Source of the DNA: Emydura subglobosa
Lineage: Eukaryota; Chordata; Testudines; Chelidae
Length of the DNA: 64,000 nt
Assembly (NCBI GenBank): GCA_007922225.1
Contig: ML679970.1
Location: 20,324,290 to 20,388,289, forward strand
Direction of reading: 5' to 3'
In this document: one piece after another, positions 1-13,256 of the stretch
Numbering within the stretch: position 1 is the first letter of the stretch
Layout of the letters: the number at the start of each line of letters is the position of its first letter
Translations under genes and position numbers: made by a program
The notes under the pieces: generated by a model
The model's input: only the letters and a program-made list of their open reading frames with translations
Told to the model about the DNA's origin: nothing
Databases searched by the model: none

Positions 1-3000
1 AAGGGGAGTAGGTGGAAATGACAGTAGAATTATAGGCAAGGGCGTATCTGTGCCAGGCCTGGAAGATGAGTGTGAGAAACAGGGAATCTAAGGGGCAGTC
101 TGTAGTGGGTTTCCAGGCAGGGAGTGAGATGAGGGGAAAGTCCTTTGGTAGTAGTGTAGGAAAATGTCTTCCACCCTGCCTGATCTTGGGTTAGAGAGAC
201 CTTTGTTTACAGTGGAACCAAGCTGTCTCCATCTACACAACCAGGAGTAAGCGTCCAATAAGCACATCTGGGAAAGAAAATTACATAAGTGGAAAATTGT
301 TATTGCCAAAGATCACTAGCAGGTGAACTTCAGCATGTTGTCAGCTAAAGGTAGTGTTGCCAAGGTAGGTTCAAAGGTGCTTTGAGATGATCAAATTTAG
401 ATGATGCCCAGTCCTCCGTGATAGGTACAATAATGAAAGTTTGAAATAGGCCACGTAGTGGGGCTGCATAAGGGGAAGCAGCAGCAGCAGCAATGGCAAT
501 GAAGAAAGAGGCTCTACTCCTGTATTTCAGGAACAAGTGTCCTGAGATCAATACCAAGAATTTTGTAATGATACAAAAGAGGCAGGGAGAGGGAAACGAA
601 GCAGTCTTGGGATGCACTTGAAACAGATTGGCAGTTTTGTGGACAGTGAATGTGTTTCTGTGACACAAGAAAAGCTTTCAAAAGAGCTGTGGTTACTAAA
701 GAAAAACTACATCTAGCTTACTCAGTTTAAAATTTCACACCGCAGGAAATGTGTATCACAATGAATAAAAGAGGGAAATGTGTAGTTTTGCCAAAAGTGC
801 AATTTTAGTCTGAAAAGTGGCCTTAGAAATGGCATTGTGGAATTCCATGTTTATGGTCTCTCACCGACCTTAAGCGGAGATTTGCTTTGTTCACAAGTGA
901 AAAGCTGTATTCTGCTATTTACGAATTTCAGCCAAGGTTCTGAATATCAGGTTGGGTTCTCTCTTGCTTGCCAATTGACCTCAGTAATAAAGACTCTGTA
1001 CGTGGAACTTTATTAACAATTCTGTTGATGATGCGTGAGTCAGACTAGAATCCTGCTCCCTCTCCCATCACTATATCCGTTCTTCAGGAGCAAAAGGACG
1101 TAAAAACCTTGGAGCTGATCTTGCATATCTTAACATGCATAGTCCTTACATTATAGCAGCTCCACTGTAGTTAAGGGGATAAATCATATGAGTAAGGAGT
1201 TGCATGATTGGGCCCTGTTACAGGCTCCTGGCTCTTCAAGAGAATTTGGATTTAGCCTCACTTGTGACAGATCAGCTACCCTCCCCACCCAGCTGATCAT
1301 GATGGGCTGGTGATCAGCTGGCTCAGTTCAGTTCACTTATCAGACCCAGATGGTGAAGAGTTGGGTGAGAAAGCTCATTTGTGGAGGAGAGCTGCAGGAG
1401 GGAAATTGTCTCCTGTGACAGGCCCTGAAGAAAAGAGGTGGTAGGGGAGGAGGTGGCTCCTGTGGAAGGCCTGGAAAAAGAGACCGCCTGGAGGTAGGTT
1501 GGGATTAAGAATCTAGTTTGGGGAGAATCAGCCTGGGGGAGGGAGTCCAGGGAAGAAGCCCAGAGGGTCAGCAGCTTAGGTAGGAGCTGGGTCTCTGGGC
1601 TGTCCTCCTTGAGTGGGAGCTTGGGTAGGAGAAAGTCCGGAGGGTCAGCACTCTACAAGAGTGGCAGGTAGCCCAGGAGGGGCAGCAGACCCTTTTGTTT
1701 TATATTTTCTTTGGACTAGAGACTGCTACTTGACAAAGCCTTCATGAAAGGCAGGCCAGCTGTTGGGACTTGCAGTGCACTGTGTCACAGCAGGGCACAA
1801 GGGGTTGCCAGGATGATGTGCTGCCACAGACCCTTAGTTTTGTCACTAAAATTAGCAAATGGGGCTAAAGGCATACAGAGGCCAGAGCCTCATCTTACAT
1901 ATAACAGTGTAAATCGGAAGTAACTCCACTGAAGTGAGTAGAGTTATTTGGCATTTACACTGGTGTTAAGTGAGATCAAAATCTGCTCCAGGGAGCAGAT
2001 CTCTTTGAAAGACAGTGCTATATTTCCAGTCACACTGCTGACCATAGCTGCACTTCAGTTAAAACTGGCATTTTGTAGGCTGGTGCTGGCAGTGACCACC
2101 TCGCTAACCAGACATAATTTCTTCTAGTAAAAAAAATGATACAGAAAGAAAACAAGAGACAGATTTCTGGACACATTCTGCCTTTAAAAACACTGCAGAA
2201 ACTCTGTTATATCAACGGAGTTTCTGCAGATTTACACCAATGCAATTGAGGGCAGACCTGCTCTTAAAATTCCTAACAGTAACCATCTGGGAGTCCTATG
2301 CAAAAGACTGCAAAACATTTTCCAACTCCAAGCCTCAAAAGAATGCTAATGTTAAAAGAGGTTGGTAACTGCTTGGTAGTCACTGGTTTTGGCGTTTCAT
2401 TCTGCTAGTGTCACAAATGGTCTCATCCCTGGCCCTAGGCTCCCACATGCTAACTAGAATTAAAACCTTGTACAAAAAATACATTCCATGATTTATTCAC
2501 GGTGACAAAGGCGTATTACCTTGTGAAGTCTCAGATTGTTGGATTGCAAAAATGGATACACTTCTCCTTCTAAAGACAATTGTGATGGTGCACTAGCTAG
2601 GCAGACAGAGCAACTCGTGACAGGAGAAAGAACAAATTGAAAACTTTCTTAATCTGGTTGGTGAAGCACTTGATCATGCAGATGACATCCATGAGAGAAT
2701 GAGACTGGAAAGAACTAGGGCCCCTATGGACAAACCAAAGAATAGTAACTGTTATGGGGAATGGAAAAACCCATGGCAAGCTGCTCAAAGGCATGGACTG
2801 TCAGGATATTACGTTGTTTCATAGGGAATGTCAAGCAATCTGGGAGGCTGGAGAAAGACTGACAATGCCAATTTGTTCCAAAAGCCAGATTCTGAAGACT
2901 CTCACAACTCTGAAGGAATTCCTGCATGTGGTGTGCCCAGAGATACCAGCATGTGTTATGGCTTGATACGCCATTCCAGAGAAGCCATGCAGATTTGTTA

Positions 3001-6000
3001 AATTTTGCAGCCAATTTGCAGTTTATGGTATAAATTCAGTAGATCTGGCAAGGAGAGGTGTAACTTCACCTCCCTGTGTTGCTAAGTTTTTGTGACCTGG
3101 GGAGAGATTTACTCTAGTGGAGGTGAGGTATGTTCCTCCCTCTACGAGGATTCCAGATGGTGGCTGTAGCTGCAATTCCCACCAAGCCTCCATACAACCT
3201 CTGATTTTGGGAGCATCTGTAAGGAGGCACTGAACAAACATACTGTATGGTGGTCTGGCAATGCTTATCTCCCTCCCAGTGCTACCCTCATCTCAGGCTA
3301 TACTTAGAGTATCTTTGATGTAAATGTAGTTGTGGCTTTTGTGTGGAAGAGCAGCGTCTCTGTGGGTTCCCTGACCTCTGCGTGTATCTCAGAAGATCCA
3401 CTTGTTTGGGGAACAAACCCCATCCCACATCCCATAAGGGGGAAAACCCTGGCTTCTTAATAGAATGTTGAGAAGTAAACTCCATGAATGAAAGTTCAGG
3501 GCAATCCCTGATGCCTGTGTGATTTCAAACAAACAAACAGGAGAGAGTATAGTCCCCTGCTAGAACAAATTCTCAGCTCATAAGAATGGTATTGCAGAAA
3601 GGCAGGACTTAACTCATTTCAAACAAAACTTAACACATGCTTCCCAGCTAAATAAGATTATTCTTTTTTTAGGCAGGGGCAGTTTCCTCAGGTATGTTTT
3701 AACAGCAGCTGACACAATGAGGCCCCAAGCAGAACCAAGGCCTTTGGGTGCTACTGCAATACAAATCAATAACTAAAGAGATTAGGTAAGACCAATATTC
3801 AGTTCAGTGTTGCTGTCCCAATGTAGGAAGCTAAAGGCATGCATGCCATATTTACTTTGAGTAAATTGCAGTAATATAATTTTCGATATTCAAGTCCAGA
3901 TTCTGCTGTCAGTTCCATGGTGTGACTCTGTAGTAACTCTATTGACTTCTGTAGTGTTGCTCTGCACTTACACCATTTTAACCACGATCAGTAGCTGGTT
4001 TTCAGTCTTTCATATGTTAATTTCTGGAAAGATCTGTTGGCCCAGAACATAGAATACACAGGCGCTGCCCAAGACCACTTCTCAATCCAGATGAGAACTG
4101 AACATGCTAACACTGGAGACAAAGAGACAAACTACTCCAGATCCTTTGGTGTGAGTGGGATAACCTGTGTCAGAATATGGAAGGTGCTTTATTTACAGTC
4201 CAAACCAGAAATAACACACAAATAACTACATAAGGCCTGATTCTGGTCATACACCAACTTTACACCTACGTAACTCCACTGACTTAAATGGAGTTATTGC
4301 TGTGTTACACTGATGTAAGGGACATGAGAAACAGACTCATACTGTTTGAGTGATTGTATTGTTCATAGAACCAGTACCGTGTGTCTTTTATCAGCTGTAC
4401 TACGTTAGAATTGGCTGTTATAACAGATAATGTTCCCGGAAACTCTTATGCTATTTAAATGGCATACATAATCCTTCTAAGTAAATGAACAGCCTTTCCT
4501 GAGGCTCAAAATCCTTTCTCCTATTCACCACATTCGACTGATCTTAGCTCTTTCTCTCCATATTTTCCCAGGAACATAACTATATTCGTTAGGAAGCCCA
4601 AGAAAGAGTGGTATTGTGTTCTTAATGACAGAGCCAATTGAGATACTTCTGGAAGAAAACCAGATGGGAAGGCTCTATTTAAGGTCATGCATTTTAATCT
4701 CTTGTTTAAAAAAAAATCCTTTGCATCTGAGACTGTGAAAACTCATTACGACTGATGGGTAAATTAGAAAAAGAAGTGCCAAATGCACCAGCTCATGCTA
4801 AAACACTTTCAAAAGAACTACAGTCTTTGAAATATAGGTCATTGGTAAGGGATATTGCATCAGCATAAGGGCATTAGTTCTGCATTGTTTTTATGTTATG
4901 TAATCCCTGTTTTTATAAATAAGAAAATATAGAAGGAATTAAATGAAAAATCCTGTTAGTAAAGACTTGGGAATCAAAGAATCTTTGTTTATCCTCCTTA
5001 CCCTGGAATACCACCTCATTAAAACTGAGTTTCCCCCTGAGCTCTTGCTGAGAGCTTCTCTTTAAAGTTTTAAGCAGTTAAATGAGGTTCAATTAAATTC
5101 TGAATGTCTCCATCATAAAATACTTATTTGAATACGGTACTCAGGGGTCTCTCTGGGAAGGAAAGTTTGTGTAGGAGGAACTGGAAGGAGAAAATTTAAC
5201 TTTCATGCTTCAGTATTAACTGTGCCTTTGAATAAATTATGCTACTTCTAAAGTAAACAGGTCTATTCATAAATACATTCTGGATTTCCTCTGAGTAGCA
5301 GATAATGAGCACAGTTCTACTCTTGGTTACCCCTCTTCATCTCTCACTGTGGTAAATGAGATTACAAAGCAGTTGAACCAAGAGCAGAATTTGGTCTGAT
5401 TCTGGCTATCAGAAGCTCTCCCATTCCACTCAGAGGCTACCAGTGGGTTGCAGGAGAAGCTGGAGCTGAAATTGTGGTTTGTGTTTGTTGACAACCGTTT
5501 GCTTTTCTCATCCCTGCTTCCAATCAAGCTTTTCCTTCATGGTTTGCTACAAGACGTGTTACGTCATCTGCTTTCTCTGCAATAGTAAAGAATGGCAGGT
5601 GGTTTCAATTCCATCTCCATAAGAGTCTGTCTGTGCTAGCATTATGGCTTTCTTATTTCTCCCTGTAACCAATTATGCAGCGCTGGTTTACAGGGAGCGA
5701 GAGAGCAATGCACGTCCTAATACTCAGCGTGAGTGCTGTTAAAGAGTAATGAAGGGAAATGTTACATAAGGGTTTAGAGCTATTAAATCCATTGTGGATT
5801 TCAGAGATCAATTTACTAGTGAATTATTTTACAGAAAGAGAGGGAGAGAAGGAGCTTAGATTTCACTTGCTTATTGGTGAACCTGCTCTGTTTTTTCATC
5901 ATCTTCATTTCTCTTTGATAAAAATTGAAGCAAGGACTAATAAGAATACCTTTCACTGCCTGTGCATTGTGATCAAAGGGCATTAGGAGGTGGAGAAATA

Positions 6001-7369
6001 TTAGTCCCCATCTGACAGAGCTTAAATGAGCTGTAATTTCAACTGCATATATTTTTACACAAACAACTTGGGACCCCTTGGTGCCAAACACCCACCTTCC
6101 TAATGGAAGTTAGTGGGCCTTGTGGGTGCTCTGTTCTACTGAAAATCAAGCCCCGTTCGTGTGTCTCACGTTGAGTATCAGTGAACTAAGGCACCCAAAA
6201 TTTTAGTGACCACTTTTGAAAATTTAGGCTTCAGTAGCTAATCTGAGGTAACATGACATCAGTGGCATAGATGGGAATAAGCCATGTCTCTTGATGCTAT
6301 TGTCTGTACCAGACCCCGCACCCCCATAAAAAGGTTATATTCATATGTATTTCTAAGGCACACTAATCACCACTGCAACTAAGCACCAGCACAGCAGAGT
6401 ACTGCTAGTTACTTCCATCCCTCCCCCACTATCTTTACAGAGATCCCCATCCAAAATCCTGATTGCTGTTTTACCATTGAGTTTACCCATCTTTTCACAC
6501 CACTGTTCCCTGTACCATTTCCTATATGTTGAATATGTCCGTTATTATAATGGATGTGACTCAAATTCCATTTAGTCTCATTGTGTAAGAATAAGGGAGG
6601 TGGTGGGGAAGAGAGCCGTCCTAAACTGAAACAACATTCTTTGCCTTCAGCCAATCAACAACAACGTGTGGGTATATGTAAGGCATAGCACTGTATCTCA
6701 TTGAAATTCTGAGGATGTACTGATCACATCACCTACCCTGCATCATCTTCTTTCATCAAAAGGCTTGTCTTGTAATCCTGATTTCTTAATAAAGACTATG
6801 CACTATATTTATATATTTATTTTACTAATACGGCTTCATGTTAAATTTAAAGTCCATTAGAACTGCTGCTTGCAGAGTGCCGTTGAAAGCGTGTTTTATT
6901 GCAGAACCATCCAAGCATGATAGGGAAAGCTCTGAAGCATTAATGGCTTTGGGAACACAAAGGTGGCTCTGCTGACTTATTTTAGTCCTGCAGTGGCATC
7001 TGAACTGTCTCTGAAGGGGAAAAAAAATAACACAAAGGTTATATATGTTGAAACAGTGTGTTTGCAAGGGTAGAGACTGTACTCTGGAATTAAATCTTCT
7101 TTCGTGACAGATGTGAAAATGACAGATAAATGTTCAAAACTCCCAGGGTGAAATCCACCTCTTCCTGCACAAATGTCAAGTAATCGGGCTTTGTGCAGAG
7201 AACTAAGCTGGGTGGCGGTGGAAAGCGATTGAATTGACCCACTCTGTTCATGGCAAAAGTCCACAGGAAGGGGGGGCAGGGGAGGGAAGAAAACAATGCA
7301 GACCCTCCACAGCTGCCATATCAGCCTATAGGCTGAAACAGCACTTGCTGCTCCTTCATACACCATGTA

Positions 7370-7760
7370 CAGGAGTTTTGGGTCACTGGAGCCATTTATT
7401 TTTCATGGCACCTATCCACAGCTCTAGGTCGCTTAAGGTATGCTCAATCAAAAGAGTAAAAGTATAGATGAGAGAGTCAAGCCCCATCACATCAATGCCG
7501 TCCTGCCAGATCATTTGGCAGAACAGCAGCTTCCCCCAGTCAACTACTACATCCAGTCTCTGCTGTTTTTTCTGGCTGCTTCCCCAGCCTATCCCCATTA
7601 TCTCCATCTTGTGTGGATTGAGCTTCAGCCAGCTCTCCCTCATCCAGTCTCAGCCAAACACCGAGTGAACTGCCCCAACCAGGTCAAAAGAGGTGGAAAT
7701 GAGTGTCCTTAGCATCCTGAAGGTACCACTGTCCTCACTAACCCTCCTGATGACTTCATA
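7370..7760 (-). mobile_element. L2-like LINE remnant, copy 1
   Basis: The - strand reads WLKLNPHKMEIMGIGWG, close to the 'LKLNPDKTEVL..G' block that follows the catalytic region in L2/CR1-clade reverse transcriptases. The same DNA (tgccagat, gcagaacagcagc, tctccatcttgtgtggatt) recurs in the same order and orientation at 9.5-9.8 kb, so the two are copies of one family. Reading frames are decayed. L2 is preferred over CR1 because the sequence differs clearly from the two well-kept CR1 copies in the window. Confidence 0.6.
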
Positions 7761-9109
7761 AACTCATTGTACAGGAAGGGAATAAGGGAGAACCCTCTAG
7801 AACTAAGTGTGTGACCTGTTGCAGTATACAATAGATTCTGACAAAGAAAAGTTTCTTCATTTTCACCGTCTCACCCCGGAAGTCTTGAATGGCAGAACCG
7901 TTTGGGATAGCGGATAACCTGGTTAAGCTGGGGTGCCTCCACTCAGTAGCAGATTTGAGTTTCTTTCACTGTGAGGAATTTCTGCATTGTGGATACAAGT
8001 TGTTAAGGACAGGCCTGAACTGTCAGGCTCTGTGTCTTCTTCCTTGGAGTACTGACCAGCCGTGCCCACTGAGATTCTGGAGGCATTGGAGGAGCTTTGA
8101 GCTACTACCTGTCAGTGTGTGACTGACTGTAGCAGTATCTGGAGTTTGCAGATTCCTTTGCATGATCTACTAGCCTATTTCAGTGTTAGCATCATCATAA
8201 AAGAAAAGCATGATGCCATCCTCCTATGGGTCTGATTCCTCACTGCTTAGAATACCCTTTTAGAAAGTGGAAAATTATATTTTATTCCCATCTGATTTTT
8301 TTTCTTATTCTCTCTTTGCCAAGCATTGATTTTTGGCCTTGTCTTGAATGAAGCTAAAATTGGATTTCTCTGACATTTAGACAAGTCAAATTTTAGGCCT
8401 AAACTATTTGATGGCAGCTTATTTAATTTTTTAAAAATAAAATAGCTTTTAGTTTAGGCTTTGAAAGTGAATCATGATAGGCCATTAAAATTTATTTCTT
8501 TAATAATTATGCAAGGAAATGTTTTTAAGTCTGCTCTCTGAGGGTTGTCTGCATGAGTGCCTATATTGATGAAGTTTTGGAATTTCTGCTAACGCATGTT
8601 ACTGGAACGTTACACAGGGTGCTCTTTGAATTCTGTTCTGATTCAATGCAACTTGTCTTTTTTATTGCTTCCCAAATTGCAGTGCCTGTGATTATTGCAT
8701 TTTTATTGTTGTTACAAAATTCACAAGATGCTTGTAATAATGTTCCTTATAAAGTTCAATAGGTGGCTCTTCCACTGAGGCACCTGGGACAAAACCATAC
8801 GCAGAAAAGCTAGGCAACAAATCCGAGTCAAATAAACTTACCGCCATCCCAATCCAATGCCATTCACAGCTTTAATTTAAACAACAAAGATCGTCTGTCC
8901 TTCAGATGAAGGATCAACCTAGGACCGAATGCTTCTGCATCCTATTCTGTTATTGCTATTCCACAAGGGGATACCGTAGAAGTAGTACTTTTGGGAGGCT
9001 ACTTGATTAAACAGCCTGGCTGTTGCATTTAAAGGACCAAGGAGTACTTTAAAGGTACCCTTGAGAAACAAAAACATGGTCTGCTAAGGAGGATACAGTG
9101 TCTCACCTT

Positions 9110-9860
9110 TGTAAGTCAAGACCAATATCTTAAAGCCCTCCTAGAAACCATTAAGGAGTCAGTGCAGAGTACTGTGCACCAGTGTAGCATGCTCTTGGTG
9201 GGACGCACCATTTAATAAAAGTGCAGAATTCAGCTGTCCGAACTTTCATTCGTAAACAGGCCGAAGGCATAGCCTCCTTGAGACAGGACTGCAACGAAGG
9301 CATAGATAACTGTAGCAAGGTCTGAATGAAAGGAACAGGTTGTCTCTTTCTCACCAGGAACAGACAGAGAAGAGCAGTCTTGATCACAGCTATCACCTTT
9401 GCCTCTTGGAGTATCTTAGGATCTGGCCCTCCGGTTGCAAACCCATGGAAGCAGCAGCAGGTGCTCTTCCTCAGTTGATCAATAGGCCTATTGGAACCAC
9501 ATAACTTATATTTTATAGCACCTTTTCCCAGCCCGAGGCAGTTTAAGATATGCACAATCGAAAGGTCCAGAATAGAGAGGCGTGCCCCATTATCTCAATG
9601 CTGTCCTGCCAGATTGTTCTGCAGAACAGCAGCCTCCCCCAGCTACCACTTCCAATTTCCACCCCTTTTGCTGGAAGCCTCACCATCCTATCGCATTATC
9701 TCCATCTTGTGTGGATTAGCTTCAGCCATTTTGCCCTCAACCAACCCCACAATCACAGTCAAACACTGAGTCAATTGCTCAACTGCTCCAGTCAGGTCAG
9801 CTAAGGTAGAAATGAGCGTCCTCAGCCACCTGAAGGCACCACAGCTCCCAGACCTAGGGC
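9110..9860 (-). mobile_element. L2-like LINE remnant, copy 2
   Basis: The right part matches copy 1 at 7.4-7.8 kb. The left part, read on the - strand, gives LLNGASHQEHATLVHSTLH, resembling the C-terminal 'A.LL.G..R.EHVTP.L..LHWLPV' segment of L2-type ORF2 proteins. A 134-codon open frame here (9151-9555, -) is in a neighbouring frame and is not a gene. The element is a frameshifted fossil. Confidence 0.6.
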
Positions 9861-10274
9861 CTGTTAGAATGAAGCCACTGACCCCTGATGGTGAGGTGTA
9901 TGACTATGAAACTCTCTTGATCAGGGTTATATACACAGCGCTGACTTTGTGCCTGATCCATGACCAAGCCTTCTAGGTGCTACAGTAATACAAATAATAA
10001 ATGATAATGATACAAGGCACATTAAATTAAATGAGAGGGAGACTTCTCATTGTCTTCACTGGGCTTTGGATCAGGCCCTAGTATCTCAAAGTCCTGTACC
10101 AGTTCACTGTTCTGACCTCAAGGTAAAAGTGGGGAATGGGTGGTCTCTTTTTTGGTTGCTCTAAAATACTGATCAGGAATAGCAAGGAAATGTGCCTAGG
10201 GCATTACAGCCACCACCAACTTTGTAGAGTCCCTCACAAATGCTTTTGGAGACAGCACAAAAAGGTTAAAAAGT

Positions 10275-11151
10275 AGGTCTGTCAGTTAATGGCAGTTAAT
10301 TCAAGTGATTTGCTCAAAACAAATTAACTCAATTTTAAAAAATAGTCACGATTAATTTCCGTTTTAATCGCACTGTTAAACAATAATAGAATACCCATTT
10401 AAATTTATTATAAATATTTTGGGTGTTTTTCTACATTTCAAATATATTGACTTCAGTTACACTACAGAATACAAAGTATACAGTGCTCACTTTATATTAT
10501 TATTCTGATTACAAATATTTACACTAAAAAAGAAACAAAAGAAATGGTATTTTTAATTCACCTTGTACAAGTACTGTAGTGCAATCTCTTTATCGTGAAA
10601 ATGCAACTTACAAATGTAGAATTTTTTTTGCACATAACTGCACTCAAAAACAAAACAGTGTAAAACTTTCGAGCCTACAAGTCCACTCGGTTCTACTTCT
10701 TGTTCAGCCAATTGCTAAGGCAAACTAGTTTGTTTACACTGATGGGAGATATTGCTGCCCACTTCTTATTTACAATGTCACATGAAAGTGCAAACAGGTG
10801 TTCGCATGGCACTGTTGTAGCTGGTGTTGCAAAGTATTTACATGCAAGATTGATAAACATTCGTCTGCCCATTCATGCTTCGACTTGCAGATTGCACTAT
10901 CTTTTGTTTCTTTTTTACACAATATTTGTAATAAAAATAATAATACAAAGTAAGCACTGTACCCTTTGTATTCTGCGTTGTAATTGAAATCAATGGATTT
11001 GAAAATGTAGAAAAACATCCAAAAATATTTATAATAAATGTAAATTGGTATTCTATTGTTTAATGGCGTGATTAAAACTGAGATTAATTGCAACTATTTT
11101 TTTAATCTTGCAATTAATCATGATTAACTTTTTAAATCATTTTGACAGCTT
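10275..11151 (-). mobile_element. Internally deleted hAT DNA transposon with long inverted ends
   Basis: The two ends are inverted copies: GTCTGTCAGTTAATGGCAGT on the left and an AATTAATCATGATTAAC...TTTGACAG stretch on the right. The similarity extends for roughly 300 bp into each arm, for example 'gggtgtttttctacatttcaaa' against 'gaaaatgtagaaaaacatcc'. Between the arms the - strand (about 10692-10842) encodes ATPATTVPCE...DIVNKK...SVNKLVC, the C-terminal dimerisation (hATC) domain of an hAT transposase, with an in-place stop codon after NKK. The rest of the transposase is missing, so the copy cannot move by itself. The hATC match and the ends are read from sequence; the family name is from memory. 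Confidence 0.8.
10692..10842 (-). pseudogene. hAT transposase C-terminal (hATC) relic
   Basis: About 50 codons of transposase remain inside the deleted hAT element. Visible motifs are ATTVPCE followed by a hydrophobic stretch, DIVNKK, and SVNKLVCLSNWLNK before a stop, all typical of the hATC dimerisation region. There is no start codon and no catalytic domain, so no product is expected. Confidence 0.7.
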
Positions 11152-11454
11152 AATGAATAAAAACAATCCCAGTGAAGAAGCAGATAAAAAACTATATATT
11201 TAAAACATTAAGTACTGTGTGCTGTTCTCACTGACTGGCCATTTTAAGTGACACTGCTTTAGGGGCAAAGTTTCAAAAGGCCCCTCCCCAAAACTGCACT
11301 AGCAATATCTGCAGTCATACCCTTTTGCATGTAAGTGGGTAATTAAGTGCATAAGCATCCGTTTGGATCTCATATGCTTTGGAGTCCCATTGGAAATCTG
11401 GCCTTTAATGTGGAAACTGCATGAATTTGCTGTCATGTTATATTTAAAAGTGGG

Positions 11455-11483
11455 CACACACACACATGCACACACACACAAGA
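11455..11483 (+). repeat. (CA)n microsatellite, interrupted
   Basis: About 29 bp of CA repeats carry a single ATG interruption. It may vary in length between individuals. Confidence 0.9.
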
Positions 11484-11984
11484 GCGCCTTTAGCAAGGAG
11501 ATGCCATCAATGCTCATTACAGGGTATTTTATCCAGTGGCACAGATGCAGAACCTGCTGGGTGCATCAGCGTATTAATCCTTGAGATCTAAAGGCTGTGA
11601 ATTCCAAACCTGGAGCTGCTCACTGGAAAGTCTTTAGAGAGGCAGTGCCTACAGTACCTTTCAGCATGCTTACAAACATTACACACTCAAGATGGAGTGA
11701 GGGTGGGTACTAGGGTGTTGCAATATGTCCCAAGAAATGAAACCCAGGAGCAGTTTTTTGATGGCCCAGCCATTCTAAAACCAGATATCCTAATTAACTC
11801 TCAACTGGTCAGGCTTGTTTTAACTCAAAAGAAAAATAAGAATTAAAAATTCTACTGCTGCTTCTGCACTCACAATGCATTATGTGTTTCCATCTGGAAT
11901 GTGTTCTAAGGAGTGGAATCTGAAAGAAATATAAAACCCTGCATACTTACCCATTTGTATGATTATGGGACTGTTTTTTAGGGT

Positions 11985-12230
11985 AGTACCCCCTACTCAG
12001 ACTGAGACTTAAGAAAACTGGATTCTAATCTTGAATTTGACTCTGATTGGTTATGTGACCTTGGACAAATCACTTAACTGATGTGTCTGTTTCCTCATCT
12101 ATAAAATTGATTTTGTAACACTGCCTCTCAGAGGTGTTCTGAAGCTTAATCAGTTAACATATGTAAATTATTTATAGCAATTTGAGATCCTCTGGTAGAA
12201 GATGCAAATAACAAAATGTATATAAAATAT
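11985..12230 (+). mobile_element. tRNA-derived SINE with MIR-like core
   Basis: The central block TTATGTGACCTTGGACAAAT then 'cacttaactgatgtgtctgtttcctcatctataaaatt' is the CORE/MIR signature. The end 'tatttatagcaatttgagatcct' corresponds to the 'cactttgagatcc' SINE tail also seen near 36.4 kb. The tRNA-related head is too decayed to show A and B boxes confidently. Confidence 0.6.
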
Positions 12231-13058
12231 CTCTGTTGTTATGTGTCTATTTGAAACCTTGCATTGATGTATCTGATACTTACTATGCATTTCACTGAAA
12301 TACAGTGGTATACCTTAAGGATCAATTTGGGCAAGTTTTATTTTGATTTGCAACTGAATGGTCATGATATCCTGAGTCGTAAAGCAGTGAATTTTCAAAA
12401 TCAGATGCATACAGAGATTCAAAATCACTATCTCAGATAAATACAGAAAGTTGAACTAGGCATCTTAATACCAGGGCAGTAAGTCAGACAGATATTAACT
12501 ATCTTTAACTGACATTCCTGCAAACTGAACAATTATTTTACCTGCAACCAGTTTGCACTTACAAAGGGATAAAACTCTTTCTTACCTTTCGAAAATCCAA
12601 ATGCCTCTTGATTAGTGAAGGGCAAACCAACTGAAACCAAATTACTTTTGGAAAGCAATTTTTGATCCTTATAACTGAATGATCATATGATCTGGCCACT
12701 ACAAACAAACTGGTAATTACAATCCAATTCTACTGTGTACTTAAAAAAAAGTAGGCTGAGTACTGTGGCATTTTGCAAAAGTGCCTCTTGTTCTGGCTGC
12801 CATATCTAGATTACTGTGGAGCACCTTTGGAGCAGAAGTGAGCTCTGTAGCAAAGGTGTGATGGCTTTCAGTTAGAAGGCCTCTTACTACCAAGCTTCTG
12901 GAGATGAAGAGAGAAAATCTATTAAGAGAAAAACAGAACATGTAAATAAAAAGTAACCCCATAAGGACTAGAAATCAGAGTTTCAATGGCACTCTGGTAC
13001 TGCTGTATTTCTGTGTTGGTGTCCTGTGTGTCTGTCTGACACATATCTTTCTCTTCAG

Positions 13059-13256
13059 GAGGAATCGGCTGCCTGGGTCGAGACAGGGGACAGGCACGGA
13101 AATGTCTTGATGCAGTGGAGATTTATAATCCTGATGGAGATTTTTGGAGAGACGGACCTCCTATGCCTTCTCCTCTCCTCAGCTTACGAACCAACTCCAC
13201 TAATGCAAGCTCAGTGGAAGGGAAGCTATACCTCTGCGGAGGATTTCATGGAGCAG
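13059..13256 (+). CDS. KBTBD12: KBTBD12 penultimate coding exon (kelch repeats)
   Basis: This 198-bp exon has a pyrimidine-rich acceptor (ctcttcag) and a gtactg donor. Reading from the third base gives about 65 residues starting GIGCLGRDRGQARKCLDAVE and ending with LYLCGGFHGA. It contains the kelch hallmarks: a glycine-rich strand, the Y-N-P..W pattern (EIYNPDGDFWRDGPPMP) and a closing C-G-G. It enters with two bases of a split codon and leaves with one, which fits the exon at 28855 (G+AT gives D). KBTBD12 is a BTB-BACK-kelch protein, a class that usually supplies substrates to CUL3 ubiquitin ligases; its own substrate is poorly known. The gene name rests on remembered similarity of the C-terminus and on the SEC61A1 neighbour. 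Another KLHL/KBTBD member is the alternative. Confidence 0.85.

Larger units (their letters stand above)
1..13058 (+). other. KBTBD12: Probable KBTBD12 intron or upstream non-coding DNA; no exon recognised
   Basis: No kelch, BTB or BACK coding segment was recognised here on either strand. Because the kelch exon at 13059 starts in the middle of a codon, the sequence before it must be intron. Open frames are short and look like chance or repeat relics. The stretch holds the L2-like remnants near 7.4-7.8 and 9.1-9.9 kb and a deleted hAT transposon at 10.3-11.2 kb, each listed separately. It also has several short palindromic repeats with a 'gtaactccact ... tttacac' motif, near 1.9, 2.2, 3.9 and 4.25 kb. 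A GC-rich stretch at about 1.24-1.70 kb looks like an old LTR-type repeat but was not identified. Confidence 0.55.

Noticed and set aside
1235..1700. Possible LTR or gene remnant, GC-rich and purine-rich
   Set aside because: It looks repeat-like, but borders, TATA box and family could not be established, so it is only mentioned in the regional entry.
7889..8122. 77-codon frame with a protein-like look
   Set aside because: No family recognised, no splice sites fitting KBTBD12, next to L2-like debris.
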